DNA of 64,000 bases from Adenophora triphylla var. japonica (Eukaryota > Streptophyta > Magnoliopsida > Asterales > Campanulaceae): the NCBI GenBank assembly GCA_022495995.1, contig JAFEMH010004875.1, positions 123,898 through 187,897 of the forward strand, written 5' to 3'. Numbering within the stretch: the first letter of the stretch is position 1; every line of letters begins with the position of its first letter. A model generated the notes under the pieces. The model saw only the letters and a program-made list of their open reading frames with translations. It did no database searches and was not told the origin of the DNA. The translations under genes were made by a program, and so were the position numbers. Below, in pieces: positions 32,618-43,565 of this stretch.

Positions 32618-33960
32618 ATGTTTGGTCGCCGGTCATTGGATCCTAACTTGGTTCCTTTGAACGACGAGATAGACAAAAAGTTGAGAGAGGCATTCCCTCT
32701 ACTCAAGTGTTTGAAACTGATTCTGAAACTTCTGTCACCGAGACAGAGGTAACTTTGAGTGAATTAGAAACTTCTTCCACCGAGGGAGAAGAATTTGTAT
32801 TTGATATGGCTTTGCAAGCACCTACTATGGATGCCTTCTCTAGGCCACGGGTGGACACAGCTGTGTCATACATTGTGTTGACTGATGCAACAAAAAGTTA
32901 TGAGGTAAAAGGCCATCTGTTTAACATGATCCCTCAGTTTCATGGCCTCCCCTCTGAAGATTCTTTGAATTTCTTGAGGAAATATATGATGATTGTGTCG
33001 AGTTTTTCATTGAGAGAGGGTGTGACTGATGAGCACTTAAGATTGAAATGTTTTCCCTTTGCTTTGAGGGATAATGCTAAGAAGTGGCTTATGTTGCTCC
33101 CACCTAGGAGCATTAATACTTGGGATGAATTACATGATATATTTTTGAGAAAATACTTCCCACATGCTACGTTAGCCACTTTTAGATAGAAAATTATAGG
33201 GTTCACACAGGACTCTTGTGAGGCATTTCATGAAGCATGGGACAGATTTAAGATGCTTTTGGTGCAATGTCCCCACCATAATTTTCCTTTGCCTTTGTTG
33301 CATCAAACTTTCTATGGGGGGTTGACACAAGCCGATCAGGCTATGGTGGATAACGCAGCCGGAGGCTCTTTAGGAGCCAAAACTGCGAATGAGACCCAAA
33401 ATCTTTTTGAGAGATTAGCATCTAATTCGCAACAAAAGGGGTCAAGGGGTAAAACAAATAATGTGAATGGAATAGGAATGAACGATGAGCTTTCAAAACA
33501 AATTGCACTTCTTAATCAAAAATTTGATAAGTTGGCCATGAGTAGTACTTCTAATGTTGCATCTAATGTGTCATCTGTTGGTAAGTTGGTGCATGATGGT
33601 TGTGTAACTTGTGGTTCTAACACTCATTCCTATGAAGTTTGCCCCACCACTAGTCCCCATTTATATGCTCATGAGCAGGTGCAAGGGATTCAGTCATATA
33701 TGCAAAGGTTCCCACCAAGCAACAATCAATACGGGAATGCATACAATCTAGGAGGGCAAGCAGGGCCGAGACATCCCAACTTGTCATGGGGTGGAAATCA
33801 ACCGAATAAACTCTCCACCCCCAACCACCTCAGGGGCCCTTTGAGAGGAATAGAGAGCCTTGGGAAGAGCCCATGATGCAGTTAAAGATGGAGCAACAAC
33901 AGTACAAGATGGAACAACAACAAGCCTTCAGAAATCATGAGGCTGCCATGCAGAGATTCT
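32618..33960 (+). pseudogene. gag: Athila gag
   Basis: Likely start ATG 32618 (MFGRRSLDPNLVP). A frame change near 32700 leads into 32707-33189, with the Retrotrans_gag region (MIPQFHGLPSEDSLNFLRKY, DNAKKWLMLLP, WDELHDIFLRKYFPHATLA). An in-frame TAG at 33187-33189 interrupts it. The same phase continues to 33876 with FYGGLTQADQAMVDNAAGGS and a CCHC knuckle CVTCGSNTHSYEVC at about 33601-33642. A Gln/Met-rich coiled segment (33880-33960) sits in a shifted frame before the protease frame. Gag would assemble particles. Few lesions, consistent with a young insertion. Confidence 0.85.
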
Positions 33961-34986
33961 GAGACCCAAATTGGACAGTTGGTGGAAGCGGTACAAGGCC
34001 AAAGACAAGAAAATTTTCAAAACCCACCAGAGCAAGCCAAGTCTATTGTGACTATTTGGGATGAAAGTGATGAGATTGAGGAGGTATTTCTCTCTTCTCG
34101 CTGTGATGTTGATAATGATAATTATGCTTGTGAGGAAGAGAGAAGTGTGGGGGTCATTCATGATGTCTTTTCTGCTAGTAATCGTGAATCCACTTGTCTT
34201 GATGTTGAAAAAACCATACCCTCTGGAGGTGTGGAGTTTGAAAAGATTAAACATGTTCAAAAAGACCCCGGGTGTTTCACTATCCCAATTTCTTTAGGGG
34301 GTCAAAATTTTAAAGGTTTGTTGGATCTTGGGGCAAGTGTTAATGTGATGCCCTTTCATGTTTTTAGAAGTTTGGGGGTATGTGAGTTGAAACCACCCAT
34401 GAGAGACTTGCAATTGGCGGATCTCTCAATCAAAAGACCTTTAGGGGTTATTGAAGGGGTGTTGGTTAAAATCGATAAAATCATTATCCCTATTGACTTT
34501 TATGTGATGTGTATGGAGGGATCAAGTGAGGAACAACTGAAAACTCCCATTCTGCTTGGGAGGCCATTTATGTTTGACACTAAGGCCACCATTGATGTGT
34601 GTCAAGGGGTTGTGTCCTTGAGAGGTATGGGGGAGGAATGTAAATTTTGTATGTTTAAAAATGATAAGAAACCCTCCCCCACAGATGGTTTTGTAGGAGC
34701 CATAACCGATTTTCCAATTGTCAAATATGATGTGAATGGATGTGAGAAAAGTGGGGATAATGCGGACGTGTGCCCCTTGGCTAGTAACATTAAAGCCGAC
34801 CAATACTCTAGGAGTAACGGGTCGTATCACTCCCCACACGACTCCCATAAAGAGTCGATTTCATCACATCTACCACAAGGGCATTCAAAACTTAAAGTTA
34901 GAGAGGAGAGTTATTTGCTTGATTTATCTGAGACTATTTTTGCTAATATTTTTGTTCAAGATAACCTCTTTGATCTTGTTGAGTAA
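33937..34986 (+). CDS. Athila aspartic protease region
   Basis: A 349-codon frame continuing gag (ETQIGQLVEAVQGQ). The retropepsin core begins at about residue 110: CFTIPISLGGQNFKGLLDLG with active-site motif DLGASVNVMP, then TPILLGRPFMFDTKATIDV as the second conserved block. Athila proteases often have D-L-G-A-S. The protein ends at TAA 34984-34986 without entering RT. It would process gag polyprotein. The first codon is not a true start; the region is part of the gag-pro polyprotein, so it may be untranslated in this copy because of upstream shifts. Confidence 0.82.
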   Translation: MRLPCRDSETQIGQLVEAVQGQRQENFQNPPEQAKSIVTIWDESDEIEEVFLSSRCDVDNDNYACEEERSVGVIHDVFSASNRESTCLDVEKTIPSGGVEFEKIKHVQKDPGCFTIPISLGGQNFKGLLDLGASVNVMPFHVFRSLGVCELKPPMRDLQLADLSIKRPLGVIEGVLVKIDKIIIPIDFYVMCMEGSSEEQLKTPILLGRPFMFDTKATIDVCQGVVSLRGMGEECKFCMFKNDKKPSPTDGFVGAITDFPIVKYDVNGCEKSGDNADVCPLASNIKADQYSRSNGSYHSPHDSHKESISSHLPQGHSKLKVREESYLLDLSETIFANIFVQDNLFDLVE

Positions 34987-36866
34987 GATGTTCCGCAGGT
35001 GAAGGAACAAACTAAGTTTGGGGGCAAGAGCCCTAACAAAAATAAAAGAAAAAGGGTGAAGCATAAAGCACCCAAAGTTTCGTGGGCTCCACCTGAATTA
35101 ATTAAGAAAGGGACCTACGCATGGAAGGAAGTGGGCGTTTGTGCCCGAGAAAATCAAAAGTGGTCAAAGGGCCGAAAAGCAAAGGCCAAATCCATTGAGG
35201 CCAATCTCAACCCCAAGTAAGTGGGGCAACGGTCGGGCTAATGACCTTAACCAAAGCGCTGATTGGGAGGCAACCCAAGTAGGTATGTTTTATTGCTTTA
35301 TTTATTTGCTTTGTTGTGTCATATCGTCCTTTGAACCCGAGACATGTTTTTGTTCTCTTTGCTATGAGGACATAGCATGTTTTGAGTTTGGGGGCAGATA
35401 TCTCTCCGAGTTTGTGGGTTTATAGGGGAGTGTATATAGTGTCACCCTCCAAAAAAATAGAAAAATTTAAAAATTTTGTTCTCATTATATGTTTGGAAGT
35501 TGGCCAACGTCCGTGATGATTTGAGAGAGTTTTTGATTGAGTTTTGCTAGTTTGTGCCAATTTGAATATGTTAATTAGAATTGCATTAATACATGTAAAA
35601 CACAATTGCACCACCATTCACTTTCATCATTTTTCTTGATCATTGTTACCAATTTAGGAGACCTTTATAGGATCACTTTGACATTCTCGGGGTCCCTAGA
35701 ACATGTTTGCATGACTGTCAATAACACATCAATTAGGCTATTCGGGAAGTGATATGTGGCTATTTCTTTGAACCCTATTTGTGAGCTTTTAACTTTCTCG
35801 TCACTTATAAAAATATTCCGCTAGAACCCCTTTTGAGCTTGAAAAAGAATGGAATCTCTCACAAAAGTGGAAGGTTATCTTAGACCACCATTCGCCTTCT
35901 TTTGTACCCTCATTGTCCTACCCCTTTTAACCTATACACTATTTTTCTCACCTTTTCAAGAAAGTGAAATTAGGAAAGGAATGGGAAATTTTGGGGAATG
36001 TTTTGAAAATCAAAGGGTGGAGTGAAAAGTGGTCATGAAAAGAAAGAAAAGAGTTATGAATTGTTATGTATTAAAAAGAGGGGCTTGAGCAAAAGTATTG
36101 AATGCACATTCTTCGTGATATATTTGTGCAAAAAAAAAAAATTAAAAAAAGAAAAAAAGAAAAGAAAAAAGAAAAAAAAGAAAAAAGAAAAAAAAAATTG
36201 CCTTGCCCTTTATAATGTTGAAGTGGAAAGGGATCAAAAAGAAAGAAAGGTGATCAATCCCATGTTTGAAAGTATACAAAATTATAAGTTTGGGGGTTAA
36301 ATCAAGGGGTTGGCATGGAGCGGAGTGATAATTTCAATGTGAGGATGTATAATGAAGACTTTCTAGTTTCACTTGCTTGACTTCGTATGTCCTTATCTTC
36401 ATTTGTAACCGTGAACCTTGCCCGCGTTTATCGCGATACATTACAAACCATAAAGCCATATTTGATCCCTAAAGAGTAGCCGGGTTGACAGTTTTGTTTA
36501 AATATGCATATGAGTGTCCCTTGTGCAGAAATTTCATCTTAGTATCATTGATTTAGAGCATGTGGTTAGTGATCCTATAAAATATCTTACTTTGGTGACA
36601 ATGATCTCCCATATTTCATTCATCATTCAGGCCGAGGTGGAAAATTGTGGGTTAGATGCATTAATGTGATTGTAATTGCATATTCTTATTGGCACTTGTT
36701 TAGCATATTATGTGAGAATCTGAGACTTCTTTGGCCGGCAACCTTGTATATATTGAGAACATATCAAAAATATTTTATGTTAATTGTTTTTAGTTGTTAG
36801 AGTAGTTTTGTTTTTATTTAGTTTTGTTTTACTCGAGGACGAGCAAAAGATAAGTTTGGGGGTATT
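34987..36866 (+). other. Athila 3' non-coding region with repeated AAGTTTGGGGG tracts
   Basis: A short basic frame (34999-35220) shows no known domain. The phrase GATTGGGAGGCAACCCAAG at about 35261 is common in Athila 3' regions. AAGTTTGGGGG-type tracts lie at 35014, 35384 (GAG variant) and 36286; the last, at 36852, is the true polypurine tract. 36128-36200 is an A/G low-complexity tract. No RT or integrase remnant seen. Confidence 0.7.
36852..36866 (+). promoter_or_regulatory. Athila polypurine tract
   Basis: AAGTTTGGGGGTATT directly precedes the 3' LTR start TGATGG at 36867. Confidence 0.85.
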
Positions 36867-38622
36867 TGATGGATGTGGTTTTACCCATCCAAAAGATAAG
36901 TTCCTAAGCTTATTTTCTGTTCGAAACCTTGAGAATTTAATGTATTTTGTTAGTGTTTTGATAGTTCAGGGACTGAAGTGCAACGATGCTGAAAACGGAG
37001 GATTTATACCCACTTTGGAAGTTCAAGGGCCAAGTTGTAATTTATTGGAAATTCAGGGACTAAACTGGAAATATGGAAATTTCGGAGGAAATTTGATGTA
37101 TAAAAATTCGTGGGTTAAAGTTAAAAATAAAATCTCATAGAGCGAAGTGCAAAAGAAGTCATTATAGTGGCCAAAGTGCGACTGCAAAATTGCGAGACGA
37201 AACGAGTATCAAAATTGTTCCAAAATGCCAAATTCTAGGCCAAGCATGGCCGGCCAAGTGGAGCCACTGCCGAGGAACTTGGGGCCAAGGAATACCAAAG
37301 AAAAAAAGTGCTAAGCCAAGCTGTTTCAAGGGAAATTACAAAAGAAAATTGTAAGGCAATCAGAACGAGTTGGGCCCATTGCCACGACTCGTTTTCACGA
37401 GTCGGATTTTCTAAGCAAATTGGGCTTTGGTTTGGGCCGAAAAAAGGGCTGAATTGGAATGGCCTTTCAAGGCTATTTCTTTTCCAATTCCGTTTTAACC
37501 TAGGATTTATATTTACTCCCTCCGTCCCATACCTACGTGCACACTTTCCATTTTGGGCGTCCCAAACCTACGTGCACATTTCCTAAAATGAAAAGGAATC
37601 TTTACTATTCCCTCCACTCATTCTCTCTCCTACATTATTTTAATACTCACAACACCATTATAATTTACTATTCCCTCCACTCATTCTCTCTCCTATTTTA
37701 TTTCACACTCACAACACTTTCAATATAATACTCCCTCCTTAATTTACGTGAAAAGTCAAACTAGGCACCAAGGTCCGGGACGGAGGGAGTATATATATAA
37801 AGCATTCGGCTACTGTAGCTAGGAATGATTATGCCGTGGCTGCTTGGAGAAAAAGAGAATAATTACTTCCTTCGTCTCCATTTCGATTCAGGTTTTAGAT
37901 TTTATTTATTTTAGTTTTGTAATTTTATTTTTAATATGAGTAGCTAAATTTCCTTTTCATGGATTGGATGTAATAATTGTGGAACCTCTATGCTAATTTA
38001 AGTTTTTAATTCTTCCAAACTTTCTCGTTCATATTTGATGAATTAATTATCATTCTTTAATATGTTTTAGACTGTTGCACTACCGTGGACGGTTTATTTA
38101 AAGTACACTAATTCATCAATTAGGTTGGATTGTTGACCTACCGGAATACAAGATAACCTAGATTCATTTATTTCTTGTGGACTTAATGAGTTTCTTGAAT
38201 ATTGTTTTGACCTACCGGAATTTACAATAAGAGAGAAATATTAGGGTTGCAATCCGCACACCAAACGTCCCAACCCTTAATCTCGTGAAAGAATCTTTGA
38301 ATGAGATTGTTATTTTTGTTATCAAAATCATAGCATAGAGGGGATACAATTATGAAATTCAATCCGTGAATTTCTTTGATCTGATTTAATCCTTGTTTCT
38401 TGCTTTCTTGTTTTCTTCAATTAAATAGTTTAATTTCTTGCTTTAGTAATTTAGTTAATAAACCCAATCAAAAACCCCTTTTTTGTTACGTTCTGCACCA
38501 ATTGAATTAACTTGTTAAGCACACGAGTCTCTGTGGTTCGACCCTTACTATTGTACATTGCTACTTCGGTGACTTGTACACTTGCAAGGTATTTTTATTA
38601 CACAGTGGAATTTTATCCATCA
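36867..38622 (+). repeat. 3' LTR of the Athila element, carrying a MITE
   Basis: Matches 31077-32556 except for a 274 bp Stowaway MITE plus a duplicated TA at 37514-37791. Followed by the ATCAG duplication at 38623. Confidence 0.95.
37516..37789. mobile_element. Stowaway-type MITE in the Athila 3' LTR (274 bp)
   Basis: Terminal inverted repeats CTCCCTCCGTCCC and GGGACGGAGGGAG, flanked by TA on both sides. The empty site is seen in the 5' LTR at about 31712-31725. It lies directly before the TATATATAA stretch of the LTR. Confidence 0.95.
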
Positions 38623-38627
38623 ATCAG

Positions 38628-39226
38628 TTTTGTGGATGTTTACGCTAGCACCCATCTTCGGAATCCTACAGTGCCCGATCAACCTCCGCAATGGGTTGAC
38701 GATCGCTCTGCTAATGCCTTTGTAAGTAAACTATCATTAAATGACTTGATTTTGAATATGTAAATTTATTTATGTACCTTACATTGTGTATATATGATTA
38801 TAATTGTTTGTTTTATTTTGACAGAGTGCATATCAAGCCGCCGTTGTTCCCGAAGGAACGCCTCCCGGCGAGCCCGTCCCCTTCGTGCCTGATGTTTGGC
38901 ACTCGGTCACCTCTGAGGGACATTCAAAGAGAGGAGCCCGAGTGTTAGGGATGGGGGATTACAGGCGGCAATGCCCGTCGACGTCGACCGGCCGTCGGCG
39001 AAATGTTGCCCTGCCCATGTTTCATGATCCGAGGGTCGAAACTCTGGAGGCTGCGTTGGAGGAGGAGAGACGCGAGCGGGCAAAGCTTACGGAGGCTTTG
39101 GCGGTTCAGACGCAGATGCAGGAGGAGAATGATCGGCGTCATGCAGAGACTCAAAGACAATTGGCTTTGTTGATGGCTCGTTATATGGACCAGGACCAGG
39201 GTAATTTTCGGCCTCCCCCGAGTTGA
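38628..39226 (+). pseudogene. Second CACTA gene, 3' part
   Basis: Continues the exon cut at 31076: FVDVYASTHLRNPTVPDQPP, which keeps phase across a single ATCAG copy. A GT...AG intron at about 38721-38824 follows. The last exon (about 38825-39226) reads AYQAAVVPEGTPPGEPVPFV, then a coiled-coil Glu/Arg/Gln-rich stretch, and ends at TGA 39224-39226. Matches the C-terminal layout of Transposase_24 proteins. Apart from the Athila insertion this part looks open. Confidence 0.75.
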
Positions 39227-39490
39227 TTACGGACTATTTTAGACTTGTTTGTACTATTTTATACTTGTTTGTAAACATTTGAGATACTTGGTACCCGCGG
39301 GAGCCCCTCCCCCCCTCTCCCCCTCTCCCCCCCTCCCCCCCCCCTCTCCCCCTCCCGATTTGGTACGATGATATTTAGTCTTTAGTTTGGTACGCTGATA
39401 TTTGAATTTTAGTTTTTATAGTTTTAGTTTTATAATTGAATTGTTATATTAGGTACAAAAAATTTTGGTTTATTGATATTTTAAATTATT
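39227..39490 (+). other. CACTA 3' flank with C/T-rich tract
   Basis: No gene. 39300-39356 is almost pure C and T (CCCCCTCTCCCC repeats). Two TTTGGTACG-TGATATTTA phrases follow at about 39358 and 39388. Probably the 3' untranslated region of the CACTA gene. Confidence 0.5.
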
Positions 39491-39491
39491 A

Positions 39492-39768
39492 CTCCCTCCG
39501 TCCTGGTTCACTTGGCACCAACTTTTTGGGTGTAGGAATTAAGGAAAAGTGATGTAAGAAAGAGAAAAAGTTAAATGTTGTGAGTATGAAGAATTAAATA
39601 GGAGAGAGAATGAGTGGGAGGAGAGAGAATGTTGTGAGTGTAAAAGTGAAGTAGGAGAGAGAATGAGTGGAGGGAATAGTGAATATTCTTTTCCATTTTG
39701 GGCAGTGCCAAGTGAAGTGGGACGACCCAAAATGAAAATTAGTGCCAAGTGAAGTGGGACGGAGGGAG
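39492..39768. mobile_element. Stowaway-type MITE (277 bp)
   Basis: CTCCCTCCGTCCTGG at the left and GGACGGAGGGAG at the right, TA on each side. The interior has the usual AGGAGAGAGAATGAGTGG repeats. Confidence 0.9.
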
Positions 39769-39787
39769 TATTTTTTTATTTATTTCA

Positions 39788-40400
39788 GAATCAGCGACGG
39801 AAATTTCCGTCGCTGAAATTAATTTATTTCCATTAATTTTTTTTACAGTGACGGAAATTTCTGCCGCTATATCAATTAATTTTAATTTAATTTTTGATTA
39901 TAGCGGCGGAAATTTCCGTCGCTGAAATAAAAATTAATTAAAATAAATTAATTTCAGCGGCGGAAATTATCGTCGCTGAAATTATTTTATTTTAATTAAT
40001 TTTTATTCCAGCGACAAAAATTTCCACCGCTATCTCATTTAATTTTAATTTAATTTTTGATTTCAGCGGCGGAAATTTCCGTCGCTGTAATAAAAATTAA
40101 ATTAAAATTAAATAATTTCAGCGACGGTAATTTCATACTGAAATTAATTTATTTTAATTTAATTTTTATTACAGCGACGGAAATTTCCGCCGCTGAAATT
40201 AATTTAATTAAATTAATTTTTATTACAGCGACGGAAATTTCCGCCGCTGAAATGAAAATTTAATTAAATTAAATTGATTTAACTGCGGAAATTTCCGTCG
40301 CTGGAACCATTAAATCACCGGCGGAATTAAATTCCGTCGGTAAAATCAAAAAATACCGGCGGAAATTGACCCGTCGGAGCACTGCGACGGACTGGTAGCG
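39788..40400. repeat. CACTA subterminal palindrome array
   Basis: About 12 imperfect copies of a palindrome whose left half is CAGCGACGGAAA and right half its complement, starting near 39788, 39847, 39901, 39955, 40010, 40063, 40120, 40172, 40226, 40282, 40317 and 40357. The first copy is a perfect 24 bp palindrome. Spacing is near 54 bp, with AT-rich ATTAATTTAATTTTA spacers that are themselves inverted. Such arrays near CACTA ends are binding sites for the second transposon protein in En/Spm. Confidence 0.85.
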
Positions 40401-40686
40401 TCGAAGTAGGATGAGGTAGTGGTGGAACAAAGGTGGGAGATTGAGGGGATTTGGGTCGCCGGCGAATGGGTAGAGAGAAGACGGTGAGGAACGATCAGCG
40501 ATTAGAGAGAGAAGCTCTCTGAAAAACGTTTAGAGAGAGAGTAGAGAGAGAGCGCGACGAATAAAGTTTTACGGTAATTTTAAAACACGTTTTTTCGTAA
40601 GCTTATGAAAAACGCGTTTTTTACAAGTTTTTGGCATTTAAGCATGATAATATTTTTGCTCAAAAAAAAATAAATAGGACAATATA
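40401..40686. other. Unassigned sequence after the CACTA subterminal array
   Basis: No gene seen. GA-rich (AGAGAGAG runs at 40500-40555), with AACGCGTTTTT inverted pieces at 40585-40625. It may contain the lost CACTA terminus; no TGTAGTG-type end was found. Confidence 0.4.
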
Positions 40687-40992
40687 CTCCCTCCGTCCCA
40701 GCCATCTTAGGAAATTTTGAAATGGCACGGGGATTAAGGAATATTAATTTAGTATTAGGAGAGAGAATGAGTGGAAGAAGTGTTGTGAGTGTGAAAAATT
40801 AAATAGGAGAGAGAATGAGTGGAATGAATAGTTAGGAGAGAGAATGTTGTGAGTGTAAAAGTAAAGTAGGAGAGAGAATGAGTGGGGTAGAAAGAGTATA
40901 AAAATAATAAAAACTTTCCATTTTTGGAATTCTTAAGATCGGCGGGACGCCCAAAATGAAAAGTTTTCTTAAGATCGGTGGGACGGAGGGAG
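40687..40992. mobile_element. Stowaway-type MITE (306 bp)
   Basis: Ends CTCCCTCCGTCCCAGCCATCTTA and TAAGATCGGTGGGACGGAGGGAG, bordered by TA on both sides. Confidence 0.92.
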
Positions 40993-41072
40993 TAATTTGT
41001 AATTTTTTATCTCTTCATTAGTTAGAGAAATCTTATCATTATATAGGCTGTAATTGCGTAGGACTCTTATAC

Positions 41073-42580
41073 AGTTATACTAGACATCCCCAGCCGGTTC
41101 AGATCAGACCAGCGGTTTCGGTTCTGAACCGGCGATTCACCAAATCGGGGGGATTGAACCGTAACCGGACCGAATTTGGACGGTTTCGGTTCACGGTTAT
41201 GAACCGTCCGTACGGTTTGGGTTCACGGTTTGAACCGCCATTTAAAAAAAATTGTTTTTTTTTTAAATGAGGAAAGGCAGAAACATTAGTGCGGTCACCC
41301 TAACTTATTGGTGCGGTCGCCCTAACACCCATAACAGCCTAACTGTTAATAAGTTAAATTATTAACAGTTTTTTCAAAAAATAGTTAACTTTTTAACAGT
41401 TTCTGTTAAGTTATATAAAAAAGTTAATTTTTTTTTTTTTTTGGATAAAGAGGACTATTTTAGACATTTGTTTACTACATATATTTTTTGCAAAAAGTTC
41501 TATAAAAAAAGTTATAAATTTTGAAAGAAATAAAACTTAACTTTTTTAAAAGAAATGAAAGTATATAAAAGAAAAAAGGGACGGTACCCCTAAATTTTAT
41601 TAATTAAAATAAAATTACAAAGAGGGAGACAACCAAACTTACCCTTTTATAAATAAGGGGAGACATTTAGGAGTCTTTACCTCAACCTAACTATTACAAC
41701 TAAATAAAAATAAACCTAATCTAAAGTCTAATTTATAAAATTACAATTAACTTACCTTATGCCTTATGGAGCAGCGTAGTTCATTCGGCTTCGCTCCTCG
41801 ATGTATCTTCATCAAAGGCCTCCCGTGGTTCGACCTCCTCGATCTCGGATTTGACCACCACCTCGCGCTTCACTTTGGGTTTGAGTGGTTTGAGTGTTAC
41901 TCCCTTGGGTATGACCACCCATTGGAAATGTTGTATCAACTTCGTGATCGCTCAATTCGAACGTTTCATTTGGTTGTATATTATCCCAAATGAAATCATC
42001 GGCGGGAAAAATTGGATGCGAAGTTGGATTGCTAGTGGTTGCCTTCTTCTTTCCCCTCTCGCCACGAGATGAAGACAGTTTTTTTTTGTGATCAAAATGA
42101 AGAGAAAAATAAACTTTTTTGTGCGAAAAAAATGGAATTATGGAGACTTTGAAACTTTGAGATAATATAGAAATTGAGAGAGAGAGATTGAGAGAATAAG
42201 TTGAGAATGGTGTGAAAAAAATGAAGGGAGGGAGAGGGTATTTATAGGCTGGAAAATTGAGAGAAAAAGTTAAACAAAAAAAAAACTTTTTTTTTTCATT
42301 TTAGCCCCTAAAACGGCTATAAAGCCGTTATCTAACGGAAAACTCACAGGCGCCGTCGGATCAGCCAAATCAACGGCCCAGATCAACTAGCCGTTAAACT
42401 AGTCTGAACCGCCGGTTCCGGTTCACGATTCATGAACAGCCGATTCACCGATTTTGAAAAATAAAAACCGTAATCGGACCGAATAACCGACGGTTCGGTT
42501 TGGTTTCCCGCCGATTCTTGGCCGGTCCCGTTCTGATCCGAACCGGCGGTTCGGACCGGTTGGACATGTCTAAGTTATAC
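41073..42580 (-). mobile_element. Non-autonomous hAT element with 8 bp target duplication
   Basis: Element 41081-42572 (1492 bp) is flanked by AGTTATAC at 41073-41080 and 42573-42580, an exact 8 bp duplication as made by hAT transposases. Left end TAGACATCCCCAGCCGGTTC; right end, inverted, TAGACATGTCCAACCGGTCC. Subterminal regions are dense in GAACCG/CGGTTC repeats on both sides. On the minus strand at about 42060-41760 a Lys/Ser/Thr-rich stretch resembles the N-terminal leader of hAT transposases, but no BED finger or catalytic domain is left. A deletion derivative. Confidence 0.92.
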
Positions 42581-42893
42581 ATATGATGAACCCTTTACAA
42601 TATTGAAGGTGGTAAATTGTTAACTTTCAAAAGAAAAGTGTAGTAACAGTTTAATAATATGTACATTTTAAATTACATTGGTATATATTATATAATTATT
42701 CAGTATCAAGTGTGTGATTATAAAATAAAACAAATATTATGTTGTTACCTATGACTATCTTAAACTTGTGTAGAACGCATCAAACAATATGAGAATAAAT
42801 ACCGTTGTTTTCGGTGATCAAATGGCCTATAAATAAGTTAGTACAAGTCATTAACAAGATTCGAAATATCGACTTACTCTATTAAAACTAATG
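42581..42893. other. AT-rich spacer
   Basis: No gene, repeat end or motif that I can identify between the hAT element and the next MITE. Confidence 0.5.
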
Positions 42894-43185
42894 CTCCCTC
42901 CGTCCCGGTTCAATTGATACTTATTTTTTTTTTGATCCGTCCCACACCAATCAATTGATACTTATCCAAAATGGAAAGGAATCTTCACTATTTACCCTAC
43001 TCATTCTCTCTCCTATTTTACTTTTTCACTCACAACATTCTCTCTCCTAACTATTCCTCCCACTCATTCTCTCTCCTATTTTACTTTTACACTCACAACA
43101 TTCTCTCTCCACTTTTTCTCTCTCTTACCTTTCCTTAATATGTGTGCCATTTTTTTTGGTTTCTAATGAACTGGGACGGAGGGAG
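42894..43185. mobile_element. Stowaway-type MITE (292 bp)
   Basis: Ends CTCCCTCCGTCCCGGTTCA and TGAACTGGGACGGAGGGAG. The right side is followed by TA; the left side has TG instead, probably a mutated TA. Confidence 0.88.
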
Positions 43186-43251
43186 TATAGATTTACTAAA
43201 ACCAAAGATTTTTGAAAATATGGTGTAATTATTTTAGGAAGTATAAACCAA

Positions 43252-43500
43252 CTAGTACATGTTCGTGTCCAAGGACACGGGTGTTTTTTTTTTTTTTTTA
43301 ATTTTTTTTAATTTAAAAAAATTATTTTTTAAGGGCAAATTTTTTTTTAATTTAAAAAAAAAATAAAAAAATTTAAGAGCAAAATGGGAAAGGGACAAAT
43401 GTATGAGGACAAAATGGGAAATTCATCCCTTAATACTGTTCAAAGAACTGTTCATACGGAATGTTCATACGGAAGGACTCATTTATATTTATACTATAGA
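43252..43500 (-). mobile_element. Short non-autonomous Helitron (249 bp)
   Basis: On the minus strand it begins TCTATAGTATAAA and ends CTAG after a hairpin (CGTGTCC/GGACACG, 2 nt loop) a few bases from the end, and sits between host A and T. The related empty site at about 59437-59445 (AAACCAATAGCAAATTAG) joins exactly the bases that flank this element, confirming both ends. Confidence 0.9.
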
Positions 43501-43565
43501 TAGCAAATTAGGAAGGAATCACAAATTGGCTATTTACTTTATTATTGGTTCCTACTTTTTTTTTT

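Larger units (their letters stand above)
31077..38622 (+). mobile_element. Non-autonomous Athila (Ty3) element with gag and protease only
   Basis: LTR 31077-32556 (1480 bp), primer site, gag, protease, 1.9 kb non-coding 3' part, polypurine tract, LTR 36867-38622 (1756 bp including a 274 bp MITE plus its TA duplication). Without the MITE both LTRs are 1480 bp and differ at few positions, so insertion is fairly recent. There is no RT, RNase H or integrase; pol must be supplied by other Athila elements. Flanked by ATCAG duplications. Confidence 0.93.
27063..40400 (+). mobile_element. Broken CACTA (En/Spm) DNA transposon
   Basis: Gene order: TNP2-like transposase (Transposase_21), DUF4218, DUF4216, then a second gene of Transposase_24 type, then subterminal palindromic repeats. 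This is the usual plant CACTA layout. The 5' end is lost: the transposase begins mid-domain at the Tat LTR edge. The 3' CACTA terminus was not found, so 40400 is only the end of the subterminal repeats. An Athila element (31077-38622) and a Stowaway MITE (39492-39768) interrupt it. Confidence 0.85.

Noticed and set aside
36022..36300. Lysine-rich open frame
   Set aside because: It is the translation of an A/G low-complexity tract in the Athila 3' region.
41766..42072. Plus-strand frames in the hAT element
   Set aside because: The informative reading is the minus-strand Ser/Thr-rich leader; the plus frames are its shadow.
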